NCBI GenBank assembly: GCA_002917075.1
Contig: NTMA01000020.1
Span: forward strand, 62,001 to 126,000
Direction of reading: 5' to 3'
Length of the DNA: 64,000 nt
From: Hawksworthiomyces lignivorus
Taxonomy: Eukaryota; Ascomycota; Sordariomycetes; Ophiostomatales; Ophiostomataceae
Position 1 is the stretch's first letter, and every line of letters begins with the position of its first letter. Under the pieces are notes generated by a model. The model worked only from the letters and a program-made list of their open reading frames with translations. It searched no databases and was not told where the DNA came from. A program made the translations under genes and the position numbers. Shown piece after piece: positions 20,938 through 31,491 of this stretch.

Positions 20938-21056
20938 CCAGCACATGGTTCCACGGCACCCAATCGACGTGCACCTGCAGGCCCAGCTCGCCGCGGTCGA
21001 AGTCGGCCAGCAGGGGTCTGACGTCCTCAGCGAGTTCGAGGCACATCAGGTTGCAG
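20938..21056 (-). pseudogene. duplicated fragment of a phytanoyl-CoA-dioxygenase-type gene
   Basis: This GC-rich island in AT-rich DNA matches about 28216-28346, the C-terminal coding part of the dioxygenase gene in the same window, in the same orientation. On the minus strand it reads LELAEDVRPLLADFDRGEL followed by GLQVHVDWVPWNHVL, against LELAEDVRPLLADLDRRGEL and GLQVPVDWVPRDQAL in the intact gene. One codon is missing (RR to R) and several are changed. Nothing else of the gene is present. Its right end abuts dispersed repeat family 2, copy b. Confidence 0.85.
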
Positions 21057-21063
21057 TATTCTT

Positions 21064-21365
21064 CTAGTCCGATCACTGCCTCTGGGACTATGCAACTTGC
21101 TTAACATCATACTACGCTCCCATCGAATGCAACGTCAAACTTTTGATTTTTTGGGCAAATAGAGGGAAAGAAAGCACTTAAACGAGAGCATAATACTCCA
21201 TCCGGATTACATCACCGCAAAACCAGTGAGGTCTCGTTTGAAAATATGAAGTACCCATAGGTGGCACTACTTCTCACCTCGAGAGACTGAAAATTCATTG
21301 CGCGACAAGCTTAAGGCGATTTCCATTCTGAATCTATATTTTCTTTATTTCGAAAACTATTTAAA
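21064..21365 (+). repeat. dispersed repeat family 2, copy b
   Basis: Partner of 16790-17085 in direct orientation on the other side of the STAND gene. It starts at CGATCACTGCCTC, right after the dioxygenase fragment, and runs to the A-rich end near 21365. Confidence 0.65.
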
Positions 21366-22260
21366 ATATGAGCCTCCAAGTAAGGCCAGTAAAAGATATG
21401 AATGAAAATGGAATAAAGAAGTCAAGAAACAAGAAAGTAAAAGCAAAAATTAGTAACCGCATCTATTACATAGTCGTCCAAGTTATGAAGGCAATACAGC
21501 TTCACTCCTACACTTACTACCTGAGGCTGTCAACAGTAGTCATAGTGGCCACGATAGACTGTTTAAAATCGCAAATTAAAATCTAATAAGCGCAGTTAGA
21601 TAAGTAAGATTATGAGAGTTACTGTGTGTAAAAGAGGAGGCTTCGGTGTGGCTACCATAGATACGCGACGAGTCGTTACCGTTAGAGCTAGTCCTCAAAG
21701 CACAGTAACTAGAGGCCACGAAAGTTAAGTAACTCATCAACCATCAAGATGCCAGTATAACGCAGTATGCCTTTTCGTGTATGAATCCACTGGCGTGGGA
21801 CGGCGTATCACAGACCTAAGGATAACTTTGTGACATATTTGAGAGCTACTTATAGACCGCAGGGAAATATAGAAACGAATATATTATGTACGTGCAAGTA
21901 TACTTCTGTACGGGATCCTTGCTCCGTTGCTGCTCCCTCATTACTCGAACTGACTTCTGTATCTTACTTTCTCCTCGCTAGTACCACTACACAAGCATCC
22001 AGAGACACCATTTGAATTCGTCTATGTAGCTCTGGTCTCCCTAACCCAACTCCCACTCCAAGGCACGCTGCATGATGATGTGGAGACTGCGCTTGTAGAC
22101 ATATGCAGCGACGAACTCCGTGGGTGCTAGGCATGCATACTTGCAACCGGTGGCAAGCACAGTAGGTAACAAGCTCAGCGTGTTTCGCCACGCACGGCTA
22201 TAATGAGCAGAGATTCAGAAACAAGTTGAAAGATTCAAAACCACAAAGCAATGGTTCGGC
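21366..22260. other. AT-rich intergenic, no gene seen
   Basis: Only short open frames without motifs. Confidence 0.45.
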
Positions 22261-23103
22261 TTACCTCGAGCATAGCGCTCTTCTGAAGCTGGCACAAGAC
22301 ACCGATGGTAGGCTGTAGGTATTGTTGTTGCCAACTTCGATGCGGTTGCTGAGCGTTCGTTCATACAGCAACAGAGTGTCACGGACATGCAACAGGTACC
22401 AAAATTGAAAGCGAAGTGCATCTGAATTAACATCGTCGATGGCTTCGGGTTGATGGTCATTAGTGCTGGACGCTCTTGCACGGGGAAAGAGTACCTTAAG
22501 GGAGAAGAAGACGTTACATCTGTTGCCAATGAAAAAGTCTTTGGGGTTGATACCTGCAGCTTGCAGACTGGAAAAATAGTGTAGGTACTGTTCCATTGAA
22601 AAGCTCAATGACCGGCATCCAGCATCTAGATACACCCCATGGCTCTGGGCGTCTATTGCTCCGGCAGAGTTGTCCTCGAAAATCTCATTGGGAATGAGCG
22701 CACCGTTGCTCCCGGAATGGAGGGCGTCGTGTCCGCTCCCTTGATTCGGGTGCCGTATGAGGGTCTTGCATCTGTTTTCGTTGTCTCTGACGCTGTCATT
22801 GCTATTAACGCTGCAACAGTCGCTATTACCATCACTATGGCGGCCATCTGTTTCAACGGTCGCGGATTCTGGCATTTGGGACTTCTGGTCGCTGCGCTCC
22901 ACCCAGCGACCAGGAAAGGACCACATTGTGAGAACAAGTACAGCGATTTTAACTTCCTTATATTTGCAAGAGTAAAACCAAGAATTTCCGTAGACGTACA
23001 AGAGACTAAAATATTTTCGCACCTTATGTTGAGGCGTAGGGGAGCGCCGCGTATTTCTTGCTGGATCATCACAACACAATGCTGGGAACACGGGAACCAC
23101 CAT
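22261..23103 (-). CDS. hypothetical protein, 280 aa
   Basis: An ATG-initiated open frame of 280 codons on the minus strand. I do not recognise a family. Residues 1-60 are basic and hydrophobic (RKYFSLLYVYGNSWFYSCKY, then AVLVLTMWSFPGRW); 65-130 are polar with many Ser, Asn and Asp (SDGNSDCCSVNSNDSVRD); the C-terminal half (SFSMEQYLHYFSSLQAAGI, then DALRFQFWYLLHVRDTLLLYER) looks helical and protein-like. A mixed-strand open frame overlaps it on the plus strand, so coding strand is not certain; the minus-strand product looks more natural. The first exon may be mis-modelled, since a possible 17-nt intron-like GT..AG lies near KVRKYF. Confidence 0.35.
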   Translation of the reverse strand: MVVPVFPALCCDDPARNTRRSPTPQHKVRKYFSLLYVYGNSWFYSCKYKEVKIAVLVLTMWSFPGRWVERSDQKSQMPESATVETDGRHSDGNSDCCSVNSNDSVRDNENRCKTLIRHPNQGSGHDALHSGSNGALIPNEIFEDNSAGAIDAQSHGVYLDAGCRSLSFSMEQYLHYFSSLQAAGINPKDFFIGNRCNVFFSLKVLFPRARASSTNDHQPEAIDDVNSDALRFQFWYLLHVRDTLLLYERTLSNRIEVGNNNTYSLPSVSCASFRRALCSR

Positions 23104-23395
23104 CTATTTGACTATAGCCTACTCGAGCAACATACTCGAGCAGTCAACAAGAGAAAGACTAACAAGGTTGAGATGGGAGGCCTATATGGGCAGCCTGTTT
23201 TGGAGGGTTACAAGAGGCGAGCGCCTACGGCCCCCGAAGGCCAGAATTCAGGACGTCCTCTCATGGGCCAAGTCGTCTTGAGATATGAATTCAGGTGGGC
23301 CCCCTTCTCAAGAAGTCCTTTGTAACCTCTCGAATTTTTTTGGTTTGTTTGTTTTCTCTTTCATCTCTACAATATGCACTGCGCGTACTGAATCC

Positions 23396-25231
23396 ATGGC
23401 AGACGATGTCAAACTCGTGCGGGAGAGTGGCGGAACGCCGCTGAGCCCGCAACGCTTCCGTGTTCGCATCTGGCTGTACCGGAAAGGATGGTCAAATAGA
23501 GCCCAAAATAATGACGCCTTCGCATGCTTTGTCGCTGGGAACCTTGGCTCTTATGCAGATTTCTGGCGTGTTGTTGGCGATGGGGCTGCAAATCCCTCTC
23601 CCCACGGAATCTTTAAGTTGCAGGTGTGTCTTTCCTCCCCAGTCGTCCGGATGTCTACCCTTGCAAAAAGATACTTGCTGACACGTTTTTTTAATGTACG
23701 CCCTTGCCATATTTACAAACAGAAACAGACAGCCACCGCGCGAAGAAAACATTCGAAACCTCAGAGGACAGCTAGAAAACAGCCTTGGTGAGTTCTTCCA
23801 GGGTAATATGACGACACCATTGCTTCTGTGCCTGAAAACCATGCCCCGAGATGGAGACCCTACAGGATCATTGATCCTCACGAAACTTCTCGAAGAAATC
23901 CAAAGGGAACGAGAACCGAAGATCCCTTCTGGTACCCACTCTTTCTCTTTTTGGTTGGCGTTGCAAGACCCGTATGTCCTCGTCGTCTTGTTGTGTCCTA
24001 TTTCGTTAGAACTCCTCTCTACTTCCTGCCAACAGCCGTGATTGACATCTGCAGTGTTGTAACGGTGTTTACTTCCGCGCGTCCCATTCTTCGCGTGTTG
24101 CATAACATCCGCGTCCCCGACCCGCCGCGTCCGCCGAACCCCCCGCAGCCTCCCGGCAGCGCACCGGCTTCGACACCGCCCCCAGGCCAAGCGACACTAA
24201 GTACGACTTATGATTTCATCATCGCTATGGTGAGGCTATATTACTCGCTCACTTCTTTTTCTTTCTTTGTCCTCTTTTTTTTATTCAAAAAAATCTCTAC
24301 TTACGTTCGATATATTAACGAGTTGTATGAAGCATCTGAGGCTTGCTTCGTTGATCAGGCTAAACTTTATGACTTGACTGCATGCCGGCGCCAACTGTCA
24401 GAAGGTTTGGGTGCAATAGAAGCCATATTTAACGAAGTTAATCGATGTGTAGTATCCCAGACCAATAAGATATGCGATACACGGGGAGGGAAATGTACAG
24501 TTTTACTTGATCTTTTTTTTTTGTAACAATATTATGCTTTATTCAAGCTCACCCAGACATTGTACTGCAAATAACCTGTCGCCGGAAGACGTCCTCCATC
24601 TGTTGCCAATTGTCTTAAAGATAGCTCTCAAAAAAGGAACAAGTCGTAGGGACCGTCAAAGAACTCGCCAAAAAAAAGTCTATTATCAGTATTCAATTGA
24701 CCGTCTGGTCGGAAACGTTGTAGGAACATTGGCGGGGGGTCCCTCGTAGGCGGCGCCGTCGTTGTCGGCGGCTGGCTGTGGTGGCTATTGGGTGGTAGTG
24801 GCGGCGGCGTCATCACAACCTTCGCCTGCGCGGACCGGAGCTACACGATCCATAAGCAGCGAAAATTGATTGCATCCGGTAAGTACATGAGACAGAAAGT
24901 GAGGGGAGAGGAATATCTAACAAAATGGCAGTGCGAGCCGGTTCCGTTAGCTGCAACGATGCCTTTGATAGGCTCATTGGTTTTTTGGTCGTCGGCAGCC
25001 TTGAGGGGGGGACTCACGTCGCTACCCGAGTCGGACAAATTGGCCATATTTGAGAAACTGGGGCTGCAGCCAAATCTCATTGAAAGCGTGGAGCAATTTA
25101 TGAAGGCCGGGCTCAAAATTCACTGGGACGAATTCTCCTACCACTACAAGGAGCTGGTTAAAAACCTCGAGAAAGAATGTGTAGAGGTTAAGCGTGAGGC
25201 TCGTCAAGAATTGGTTCTCTTCGTAAATTGA
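23396..25231 (+). CDS. hypothetical multi-exon gene with glycine-rich membrane segment, probable frameshift
   Basis: Unrecognised gene. Exons with consistent phase: 23396-23623 (start MADDVKLVRESGG), 23733-23931, 24036-24229 and from 24323 on. They read through QLENSLGEFFQ, a Pro-rich stretch (RVPDPPRPPNPPQPPGSAP, about 24115-24180) and ELYEASEACFVDQAKLYDL. A further part at about 24544-24740 contains SPEDVLHLLPIVLKIALKK. At a run of six Gs (24734-24739) the frame stops at TAG, but one extra G would continue it into a glycine-rich hydrophobic segment (SLVGGAVVVGGWLWWLLGG) and an open C-terminus to 25231 with helical, charged sequence (KLAIFEKLGLQPNLIESVEQ). A membrane-associated protein is likely; function unknown. 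The last exon joins are uncertain. Confidence 0.45.
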
Positions 25232-25919
25232 GTGTCATGATACCAAATTGTAATGAGCGTTCGTCCCGTATGAAAAAGGAGAAAATTAGCGTTCCTAAGT
25301 AGCTCGAAGATTCAAATAGACTGCTTCATATGCGGCAAAGCTCTCCTAGAAGGCCTCTTGACTTTTGACGGATCATTTTTAGTTTAAAATATAACTAAGC
25401 TCTAGCATGTTTCATCCATGGTGGCAGTTTGAAAGGAGAAAAATTATTTCTGAGATTGGCAACTCCTGAAACGTCAATGAATTAGCGCTTGCTACGCCTA
25501 ATTAGCGTCCAGTCTTCTCTCAAGCTCACGGCGACGCTTGCCAAACTAATCAGTATATAATATAGAGTACTACTCTCAATTCACACATACTTCGTAAACT
25601 GTCAATCTAGTTGACGCAACTCCAGTAGAACCCAATTTTTTTTTTTTTTAAATTTAATCTGGCCAACCAGGTTGGCCCAATATCTATGCCTGAGACTATT
25701 GTAGCATTTACACTGTACGTAGTGCTAGTAGAGAGGACCAATTAATGGCTTTACCAGAGCTGAACTTGGCATGTTATGCGGGCGTCAATAGGTGCTTTGA
25801 GCCTCTCCAAAAGGCGACCACCGAAGTTGTTTGGTTCGATTTGGTTCGCAATGAGGCTCACAGGTAGTACATAAATGCGCGCGTACCCTCACGATATAAC
25901 GTGAAGTGAAGGAAAAGCT
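25232..25919. other. AT-rich intergenic, no gene seen
   Basis: Contains a long T run near 25637-25649. No supported gene. Confidence 0.45.
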
Positions 25920-26678
25920 ATGGCCAAATCAAGGCATCTCTTATCCCAGAACCTCATTCGTCTTTACCATAGTCTTGTGTGCATACTGGATTATCAATCC
26001 AGTATTATCTCTAGGTACATACATAGGCTAATGGGTGTCTCAGCAGAAATCACTATTGCCATAGTGAGCGCTCTTATAACTTTGCTTCTGACCCTTAGTG
26101 TCCTCTGGAGGAACTTTAAAAAGCACAGCCCCTTGCGGTATTCCCGCTACAACAAACCTGTCTCTGATGACCAGCACCTTGACCAAGACGACCATCACAA
26201 GCACGGTTATGGTAATTATGGCAACCGTCACCAAGACCATCACTATTGTGAACACATCAACTGCAACAACCAAACTTGCAGCCTCTTCAATAATGCGCAT
26301 GAAAGTGCTAAACACGAAGGCTGCGTGCATTGTGAAGCACACAGAGTAATGGGCAATGCCCTTCAAAGCCTCCCTCTCGCCATGTCCTTTAATATGTACA
26401 TGCCACCTTCCTGCCAGAACCCCGCGTGCACAGCTGGCGTGGCACCCACACCACCAATAGCAACGCCAAGTCCCACGGAAAGCGACGCCTCTTACACAGT
26501 GCGAAACAAATCACATCCTTTATGCCCTTCTTGCAACGCTATAGGGTATTCAACCTGCGCGAGCACTAATGACAGAGTCGACAACATTTTCCAGCAAAAA
26601 CATCAGGCACCCCATACGCACCCGCCGATGTGTGCATCTCACCGAAAGACTTCAGAAGCTAGCAGAAGTTTTTCATAA
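25920..26678 (+). CDS. hypothetical small membrane protein, His/Cys-rich
   Basis: ATG-initiated frame of 252 aa with no family that I recognise. A single hydrophobic helix (ITIAIVSALITLLLTLSVLW, about 44-63) is followed by basic residues (RNFKKHS), then a tail rich in His, Asp, Asn and Cys (DDQHLDQDDHHKHGYGNYG, then CEHINCNNQTC, HEGCVHCEAH, CPSCNAIGYSTC). This fits a type I/III single-pass protein with a cytosolic or lumenal tail that might bind metal. A later ATG at residue 38 (MGVSAEIT) puts the helix close to the N-terminus and is an equally good start. It stands alone between AT-rich blocks. It could be an orphan gene or a chance frame, though the helix-plus-tail layout speaks for a gene. 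Confidence 0.4.
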   Translation: MAKSRHLLSQNLIRLYHSLVCILDYQSSIISRYIHRLMGVSAEITIAIVSALITLLLTLSVLWRNFKKHSPLRYSRYNKPVSDDQHLDQDDHHKHGYGNYGNRHQDHHYCEHINCNNQTCSLFNNAHESAKHEGCVHCEAHRVMGNALQSLPLAMSFNMYMPPSCQNPACTAGVAPTPPIATPSPTESDASYTVRNKSHPLCPSCNAIGYSTCASTNDRVDNIFQQKHQAPHTHPPMCASHRKTSEASRSFS

Positions 26679-28164
26679 TTTTTTTTCGATACAGAGCAAC
26701 TTGCCTCGATGTTGCGTTGCGCCTGCAAGAAATTTTAAGCCGAAATGCTTGTGTACTCCTTCGTCCTTTGTTACACCTTCGTTGGATTTTAAAAGTTGGG
26801 GTCCACAACTTCTTTTAAATAGTTCGAAGGCGATGTCAGTCATTGGTTATGATTCGCTCGTGTATGTTATACTGAGTATTACACTTTTGCTTTTCGCATT
26901 GTTTTACGTGCGTGCTTAGGCTGGCGCTTGGGTTTAGATAGTCGCAGGGAAAAGTGTCGAACATTAGCAGACAGCAAAGGGAGCGCTAATTTGGCGTACG
27001 GCACAACGGTGTATGTCTGTATGCTAGTCCCTATCATGAGACAAAAATACCCCATTTGTACCAAAAAAAATCTTTTTTTTTTAAAAAAAAAAATATTTGA
27101 AAAAAATTCAAGACAAGAATGGTTCTTAAGTAACAATTTGATTTATACGCGCTACCATTCACCTAATATTTCCGGGTAAAAGCAACCTTTGTAAATGACT
27201 TCTCTCTCCCCATCCATCTCAATAACTAGTAGACGAGCTTCTGAACAGCGTCTTGCTTCTTCGCCTTTGTCAAGATGTACCGCCTCACCACGCTGTAGGC
27301 TGGAGGGTATTGGGGTGTGATACCCTGAGTTATGAACGGTTTAAGTGCTCAAAGCCTATAATAATCCGATATGTGGCAAGTTTTGTATAACTCAATATAT
27401 AACTAACTGCTAAGCCTCTGGCTACTGAATCAGGACTCGTGATGAGAGAATTTTCGCAATAGAATGCTTAATTGACGGTTTGATGGCACTGCAATCCATG
27501 CCAGATCCGGAGCAAATCCAAATACCAGATACTCGTCCAATGCGCTTCAAAAGATCTGTTGTATAAATAAGGCGATGGGTTAGCTAGGTACAAGACGAGA
27601 ACTACTCCAACCTAATATTACCTATTCTAGATCTGCTGGACTGCATGATGGTGTAATGTCAGTGGAGATAAACGACACCTAGCAAGGTTTCACTGTTCAC
27701 GACTACCGGCCAGTGTTGCATATACCAGTCCTAGGGGAGACGACTTCGGACGAAGTGGACTATGGTACAATATGAAAATGATTCAAGCTAAGCTGTTACA
27801 ATCTTGAACGCCGTAGCACTATCTCCGCCGCTTACAATACACGTACATCTGACTCTGCATCGCATGTTCTTTTATCTCAATATCTACATTTCTCTATAAA
27901 GCAACCCTCAACTTCTCGTAGAGCTTGGACGATGCAACGGAGCATCGTCGGCCACTATACATCTTTCAATTCTGTCTACAACAGCTATAATCAAGGTGTG
28001 CCATCATTCTCTGTTTGTGTTTGTTTGCTGCTCGCAGCGGTGCAGCTGTTGCTGTCCGCACAGCCCCACCGATCAGCCACGACCACCACTATATTTTCAA
28101 GTTTGTAGCATATTGGTTTGGACACTAGTTACTTTCCTCCTGTTTCTTTAGGTTAGAGCCTATC
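26679..28164. other. AT-rich gene-free block
   Basis: About 1.5 kb with poly-A/T runs (27062-27105) and no supported gene. The right end holds the 3' flank of the dioxygenase gene. Confidence 0.45.
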
Positions 28165-29320
28165 CTAGGGCGCCTGGTCAAAGTCGTAGCTGTTGCCGAA
28201 CCCGCGGTTCAGATACGTCGCCAGCGCCTGGTCCCGCGGCACCCAGTCGACGGGCACCTGTAGGCCCAGCTCGCCGCGGCGGTCGAGGTCGGCTAGCAGG
28301 GGCCTGACGTCTTCAGCGAGCTCGAGGCGCATAGGGTTGCGGTACCAGGCCGCAAAGTGGATAAAGGCGAGCATGACGCGCACCGCGTCCGTCGTGTTCG
28401 GCATGCCCGCGTGCCACAGGCGCAGGTCCCGCACCACGAGACTGCCCTTAGGCACGACCGGCTGACAGGGGGCCCGCACGGCGCGCCGGGACTGCAGCAG
28501 GTCCGCGCGGATGCGGCCGCTGGCGCGCTCACCGTGGCGGCCTTCCTGGGACGCGACGCTGCCGCCGGCCTCCGGCGCGTGGGTGCCCAGCCAGATCTCG
28601 GTGGATCCATTCTCGGGCGTCATGGTGACGAGCGGCACGTTGACGACCAGCGCAAAGGGGTGCGCCGGGTGCGCCATGTCGGCGTCCGAGTGCACCGGCT
28701 GCCGCTGGGGCGCGGCGCCCGGTAGCGGCGGCATGGCCGCGTTGGCGGAACAGAACGTCCACTTGGGCTTCGGCCCCAGCACGCCTGACGTGATTTGTGT
28801 CGCGATGGGGTCTGTGAGCATGAATGTCAGAGTCGGCCATGCTCTGGTTGCACAGCACAATCATTTTTCTTCTACGCTCTTCAGTGGGATTCTTCTCAAC
28901 CCCAAATCTCGAACACTTACTTGTAAAAACAGACGGATAAAAATACTCGGCCACTGGCGGCGGATCCTGCTGCAGGTTGCCCACATTGTAGTTGAAGGGG
29001 CCGTCTTTGCCCTTGGCCTGCAAAAATCGAGCATCTTCCACCATTTTCTTATTCAGTGTGTCCAGATCGGATTCCCGCACGACGCCTTCCACCACAACTA
29101 ATCCATCAAGGTGGACATGGCGGACAGCCTTCTCCAAGTTCCGCTCATTCAGCGCCTTTGCTCTGATCTCTTCTTCGGATGGTTTGATTACAGCAGGGAA
29201 GGAGGACAGGTGCCGTGTGGATGCAAGAAAGCTTCTTTTCACTTTCCGGTGAGCTATTAGTGAATGCGCCCGAAATGGTAACGCCGTGCATGAGAGCCTG
29301 CCTTTGGCGAGAAGACACAT
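28165..29320 (-). CDS. phytanoyl-CoA dioxygenase (PhyH) family protein (2 exons)
   Basis: Non-heme Fe(II)/2-oxoglutarate oxygenase. Exons 29320-28921 and 28811-28165; the intron of 109 nt (donor GTAAGT, acceptor CACAG) keeps phase and gives 348 aa. The core starts at IKPSEEEIRAKALNE, then HLDGLVVVEGVV, and carries the iron triad: H and D in QPVHSDADMAHP, and the distal His in LRLWHAGMPNTTD. NYNVGNLQQDPP and SGVLGPKPKW are typical of the fungal subgroup, which hydroxylates lipids or secondary metabolites. The first 50 residues from the ATG at 29320 are unlike the family (MCLLAKGRLSCT), so the true start may lie in an upstream exon. A Zn2Cys6-type regulator lies 0.3 kb upstream on the same strand. 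A C-terminal fragment of this gene family is duplicated at 20938-21056. Confidence 0.85.
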
Positions 29321-29628
29321 TCTTGGTTTTTTGAGAGCAAGTATAAACAGAGTGGAAGTAGGAAAAAAAAGAAATGCTAAGCAGAATGTCCGCACTTAAG
29401 TGGAATGTCAAGAATTTAATTTTACAATAGATACGGGATATCGGCGATCTCTTATAGCTGCAAAACTCTTGTCTGCGACATTCGATCCCATCTGGTGCAC
29501 CGGCGCTGTGTATGTCGTCTCCTCGATGCATCAAACCCGAGCTCGGGAATCCCTTCCATATGTGGTGTAGCTGCTGTTTGGTGTTAGCCAGATATTCGGC
29601 GGGGCATGGCCATCGGCACTCTTTGCTG
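29321..29628. other. spacer between dioxygenase and regulator genes
   Basis: About 300 bp separate the two same-strand genes; it should contain the dioxygenase promoter and perhaps a 5' exon. Not a clean gene-free stretch: minus-strand frames are open in part. Confidence 0.35.
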
Positions 29629-31215
29629 TTAGCGCAGCTTTGCCACCACGCGCTGGACCGGCCATCCGACAGTCTTGCTGCAGCCCTCCAGTCTGCGGAT
29701 TGTCTCTTCCTGCGCGGCTCTTTCCCGGATGTATTTACCACCTGTAAAACGTATTAGCATCGATTGTGGCAACAGTCGAAACCTATTTCAGTCACAGATA
29801 TTTGCATCGCCAGGGCGGCCCTACAAAAAGCCATTGGTCCAAAAGCATTTACAAGGACTGCAGAGGAGTTCCCCGTAAAAGCGATGCTGCAGATACCTAA
29901 AGCACACGCCTCAGCGACGTCTTGCCATGTCGTAAGCTGGTCTGTTAGGTATGGGGCAGCAGATCGCACAATGTCATCAGTGTGCACAGGTGGGAGATGC
30001 AAAACAAGAAATGTCAGCGAAACGAGGAAGTAGTGGATTGCGGCAGCTGTCTGTTAGCCTGGAGTTCTCACTGTACATTCTATCTCGAGAAGTTAATTCT
30101 AAGAAAAAAAAAATTTCAGTCATACCGTGGGAGTCATGAAGCATCCAAATCCTGGGTATCGCTTCTATTGCCTCATTATCAGACGCACGCGACAACGGCC
30201 GGAACCTCGCGGGTAAGGAGGCCTTCCAGGTGCGAAGAGTGGAACAAAACGAAACAAGCCGAGTCTTCGAGACAGGCGCAGCGAAAACAGTGTTAATAAT
30301 CTGCCCAAGAACAATCGTGATAGCATTGAGGTAAGCATGGTCCGTAGGGAACTCTGTCATCCAAGGGATTTCGTCCAAGTTGATCTTGAGCGGGCATTCT
30401 TCAAACAGACTGAACGTGATGTCTTCCCGTAAATAGTTGAAGAAGCCGGCAATAAAGAGCGGATTCGCCTGGAGGACGCCAGGAACGTGCCGATGCACGG
30501 CCAGCGAATAAGCACCCTGCAAGTGGCGGTTGGGGTCAATGTCCTCTAATCGGTTAGTGCTGAGAAAGTGGTAAACGCTGTGGAGAAGACGAGAGAAAGA
30601 TGGTATGCACCCACCGCCCAGAATCTCATAAGATCGCAGAAGGCATGCAGCAGCCAGCGCCACCCCTTCCTCAAGGAGGCGATGTGCTTCGCCTAGGCCG
30701 ATCAGCAGCCGGACGCAATGCCTGTGGTAGTGCTCGGCGGCTGCGCGCGCCGAAGGGACAGTCGTCTTGCTCAGATGCATAGCAGACAATGCCACGGCAG
30801 CTGAAAATAGCAGCGGCTCTCGCTGTGCCACCTCGGCTACATGCACAGCGAACGTCAGAGATCCATCGCTCAGATCGTACCATGGTGCCAAGCTCCGAAT
30901 GTAGTGCACGAAGAATCGCGTGATGAGCGGCGACTCCAGTGCTTCTCCAGGGTTATCAGGGGACGGAAACTCCTCTCTTTCTTTGTCTGTCAAGTCCTCC
31001 CCTTGCCGCAGTGCTGCAGCACGTCCACGGGCCCTTGAGCGCGGCTCGTGCCGGATTTGCAGAGGTCGCCGCGCCCGATCACAGAACCGGCCAGCTGTAA
31101 TGCAGCGCTGGCATATAGGTTTGGCTTCGTCGCCTATCAATTCTGTAAGTGCTGGGGCGAACGTACAACGAAAAAGGACAGGCATATCAGACATTTTACC
31201 TTCCGTTGCCGACAT
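29629..31215 (-). CDS. fungal-specific transcription factor, zinc cluster N-terminus incomplete (4 exons)
   Basis: Exons 31215-31200, 31133-30126, 30046-29783 and 29741-29629 give 466 aa with consistent phase. The body matches the fungal-specific transcription factor middle region (TRFFVHYIRSLAPWYDL, FSAAVALSAMHLS, EHYHRHCVRLLIGL, LAAACLLRSYEILGG, SVYHFLSTN). The N-terminus has only the second half of a Zn2Cys6 cluster, CQRCITAGRFC, preceded by GDEAKP at an exon border. In this model the first half (C-x2-C-x6-C) is missing; the upstream reading CCETCVNEYIQQYMSATE gives only a poor substitute. Either a 5' exon was missed or the DNA-binding domain has decayed. It lies 0.3 kb upstream of the PhyH gene on the same strand and may control it (inference). 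Confidence 0.8.
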
Positions 31216-31353
31216 GTATTGCTGAATATATTCATTAACACAAGTCTCGCAGCACAGCTAAAGCTGAGACTTCGATACTTACCAGGCTAATTGGTCAGTA
31301 CGACAATATAATAAGGAGACTGCTGAAAAGAAAGCACACTGATGACGCACCTG
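31216..31353. other. upstream region of the regulator gene
   Basis: May contain the missing 5' exon of the regulator: a GTAAGT donor-like site on the minus strand lies near 31275-31280. Confidence 0.3.
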
Positions 31354-31491
31354 ATGCATTTAACAAGCGAGGCATGTTTGCTACCGCCGACCCATGGAGC
31401 TCGGGCACCGAAAGAAGATGAATGATGTGAGAAAATAACCACAAAGCATTGTGGTTTTTATACCTTCATGTCTTGCTACGTTACGAGAAAC
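31354..31491 (+). repeat. dispersed repeat family 3, copy a
   Basis: Aligns with 39152-39290 in the same orientation. Shared blocks: ATTTAA(C/T)AA(G/A)CGAGG, TTTGCTAC, CGAAAGAAGA, AATGATGTGAGAA and CTTCAT. Differences are mainly transitions. Confidence 0.6.

Noticed and set aside
22639..23325. 228-codon plus-strand frame
   Set aside because: Overlaps the hypothetical gene on the minus strand and looks less natural, but the choice of strand is uncertain.
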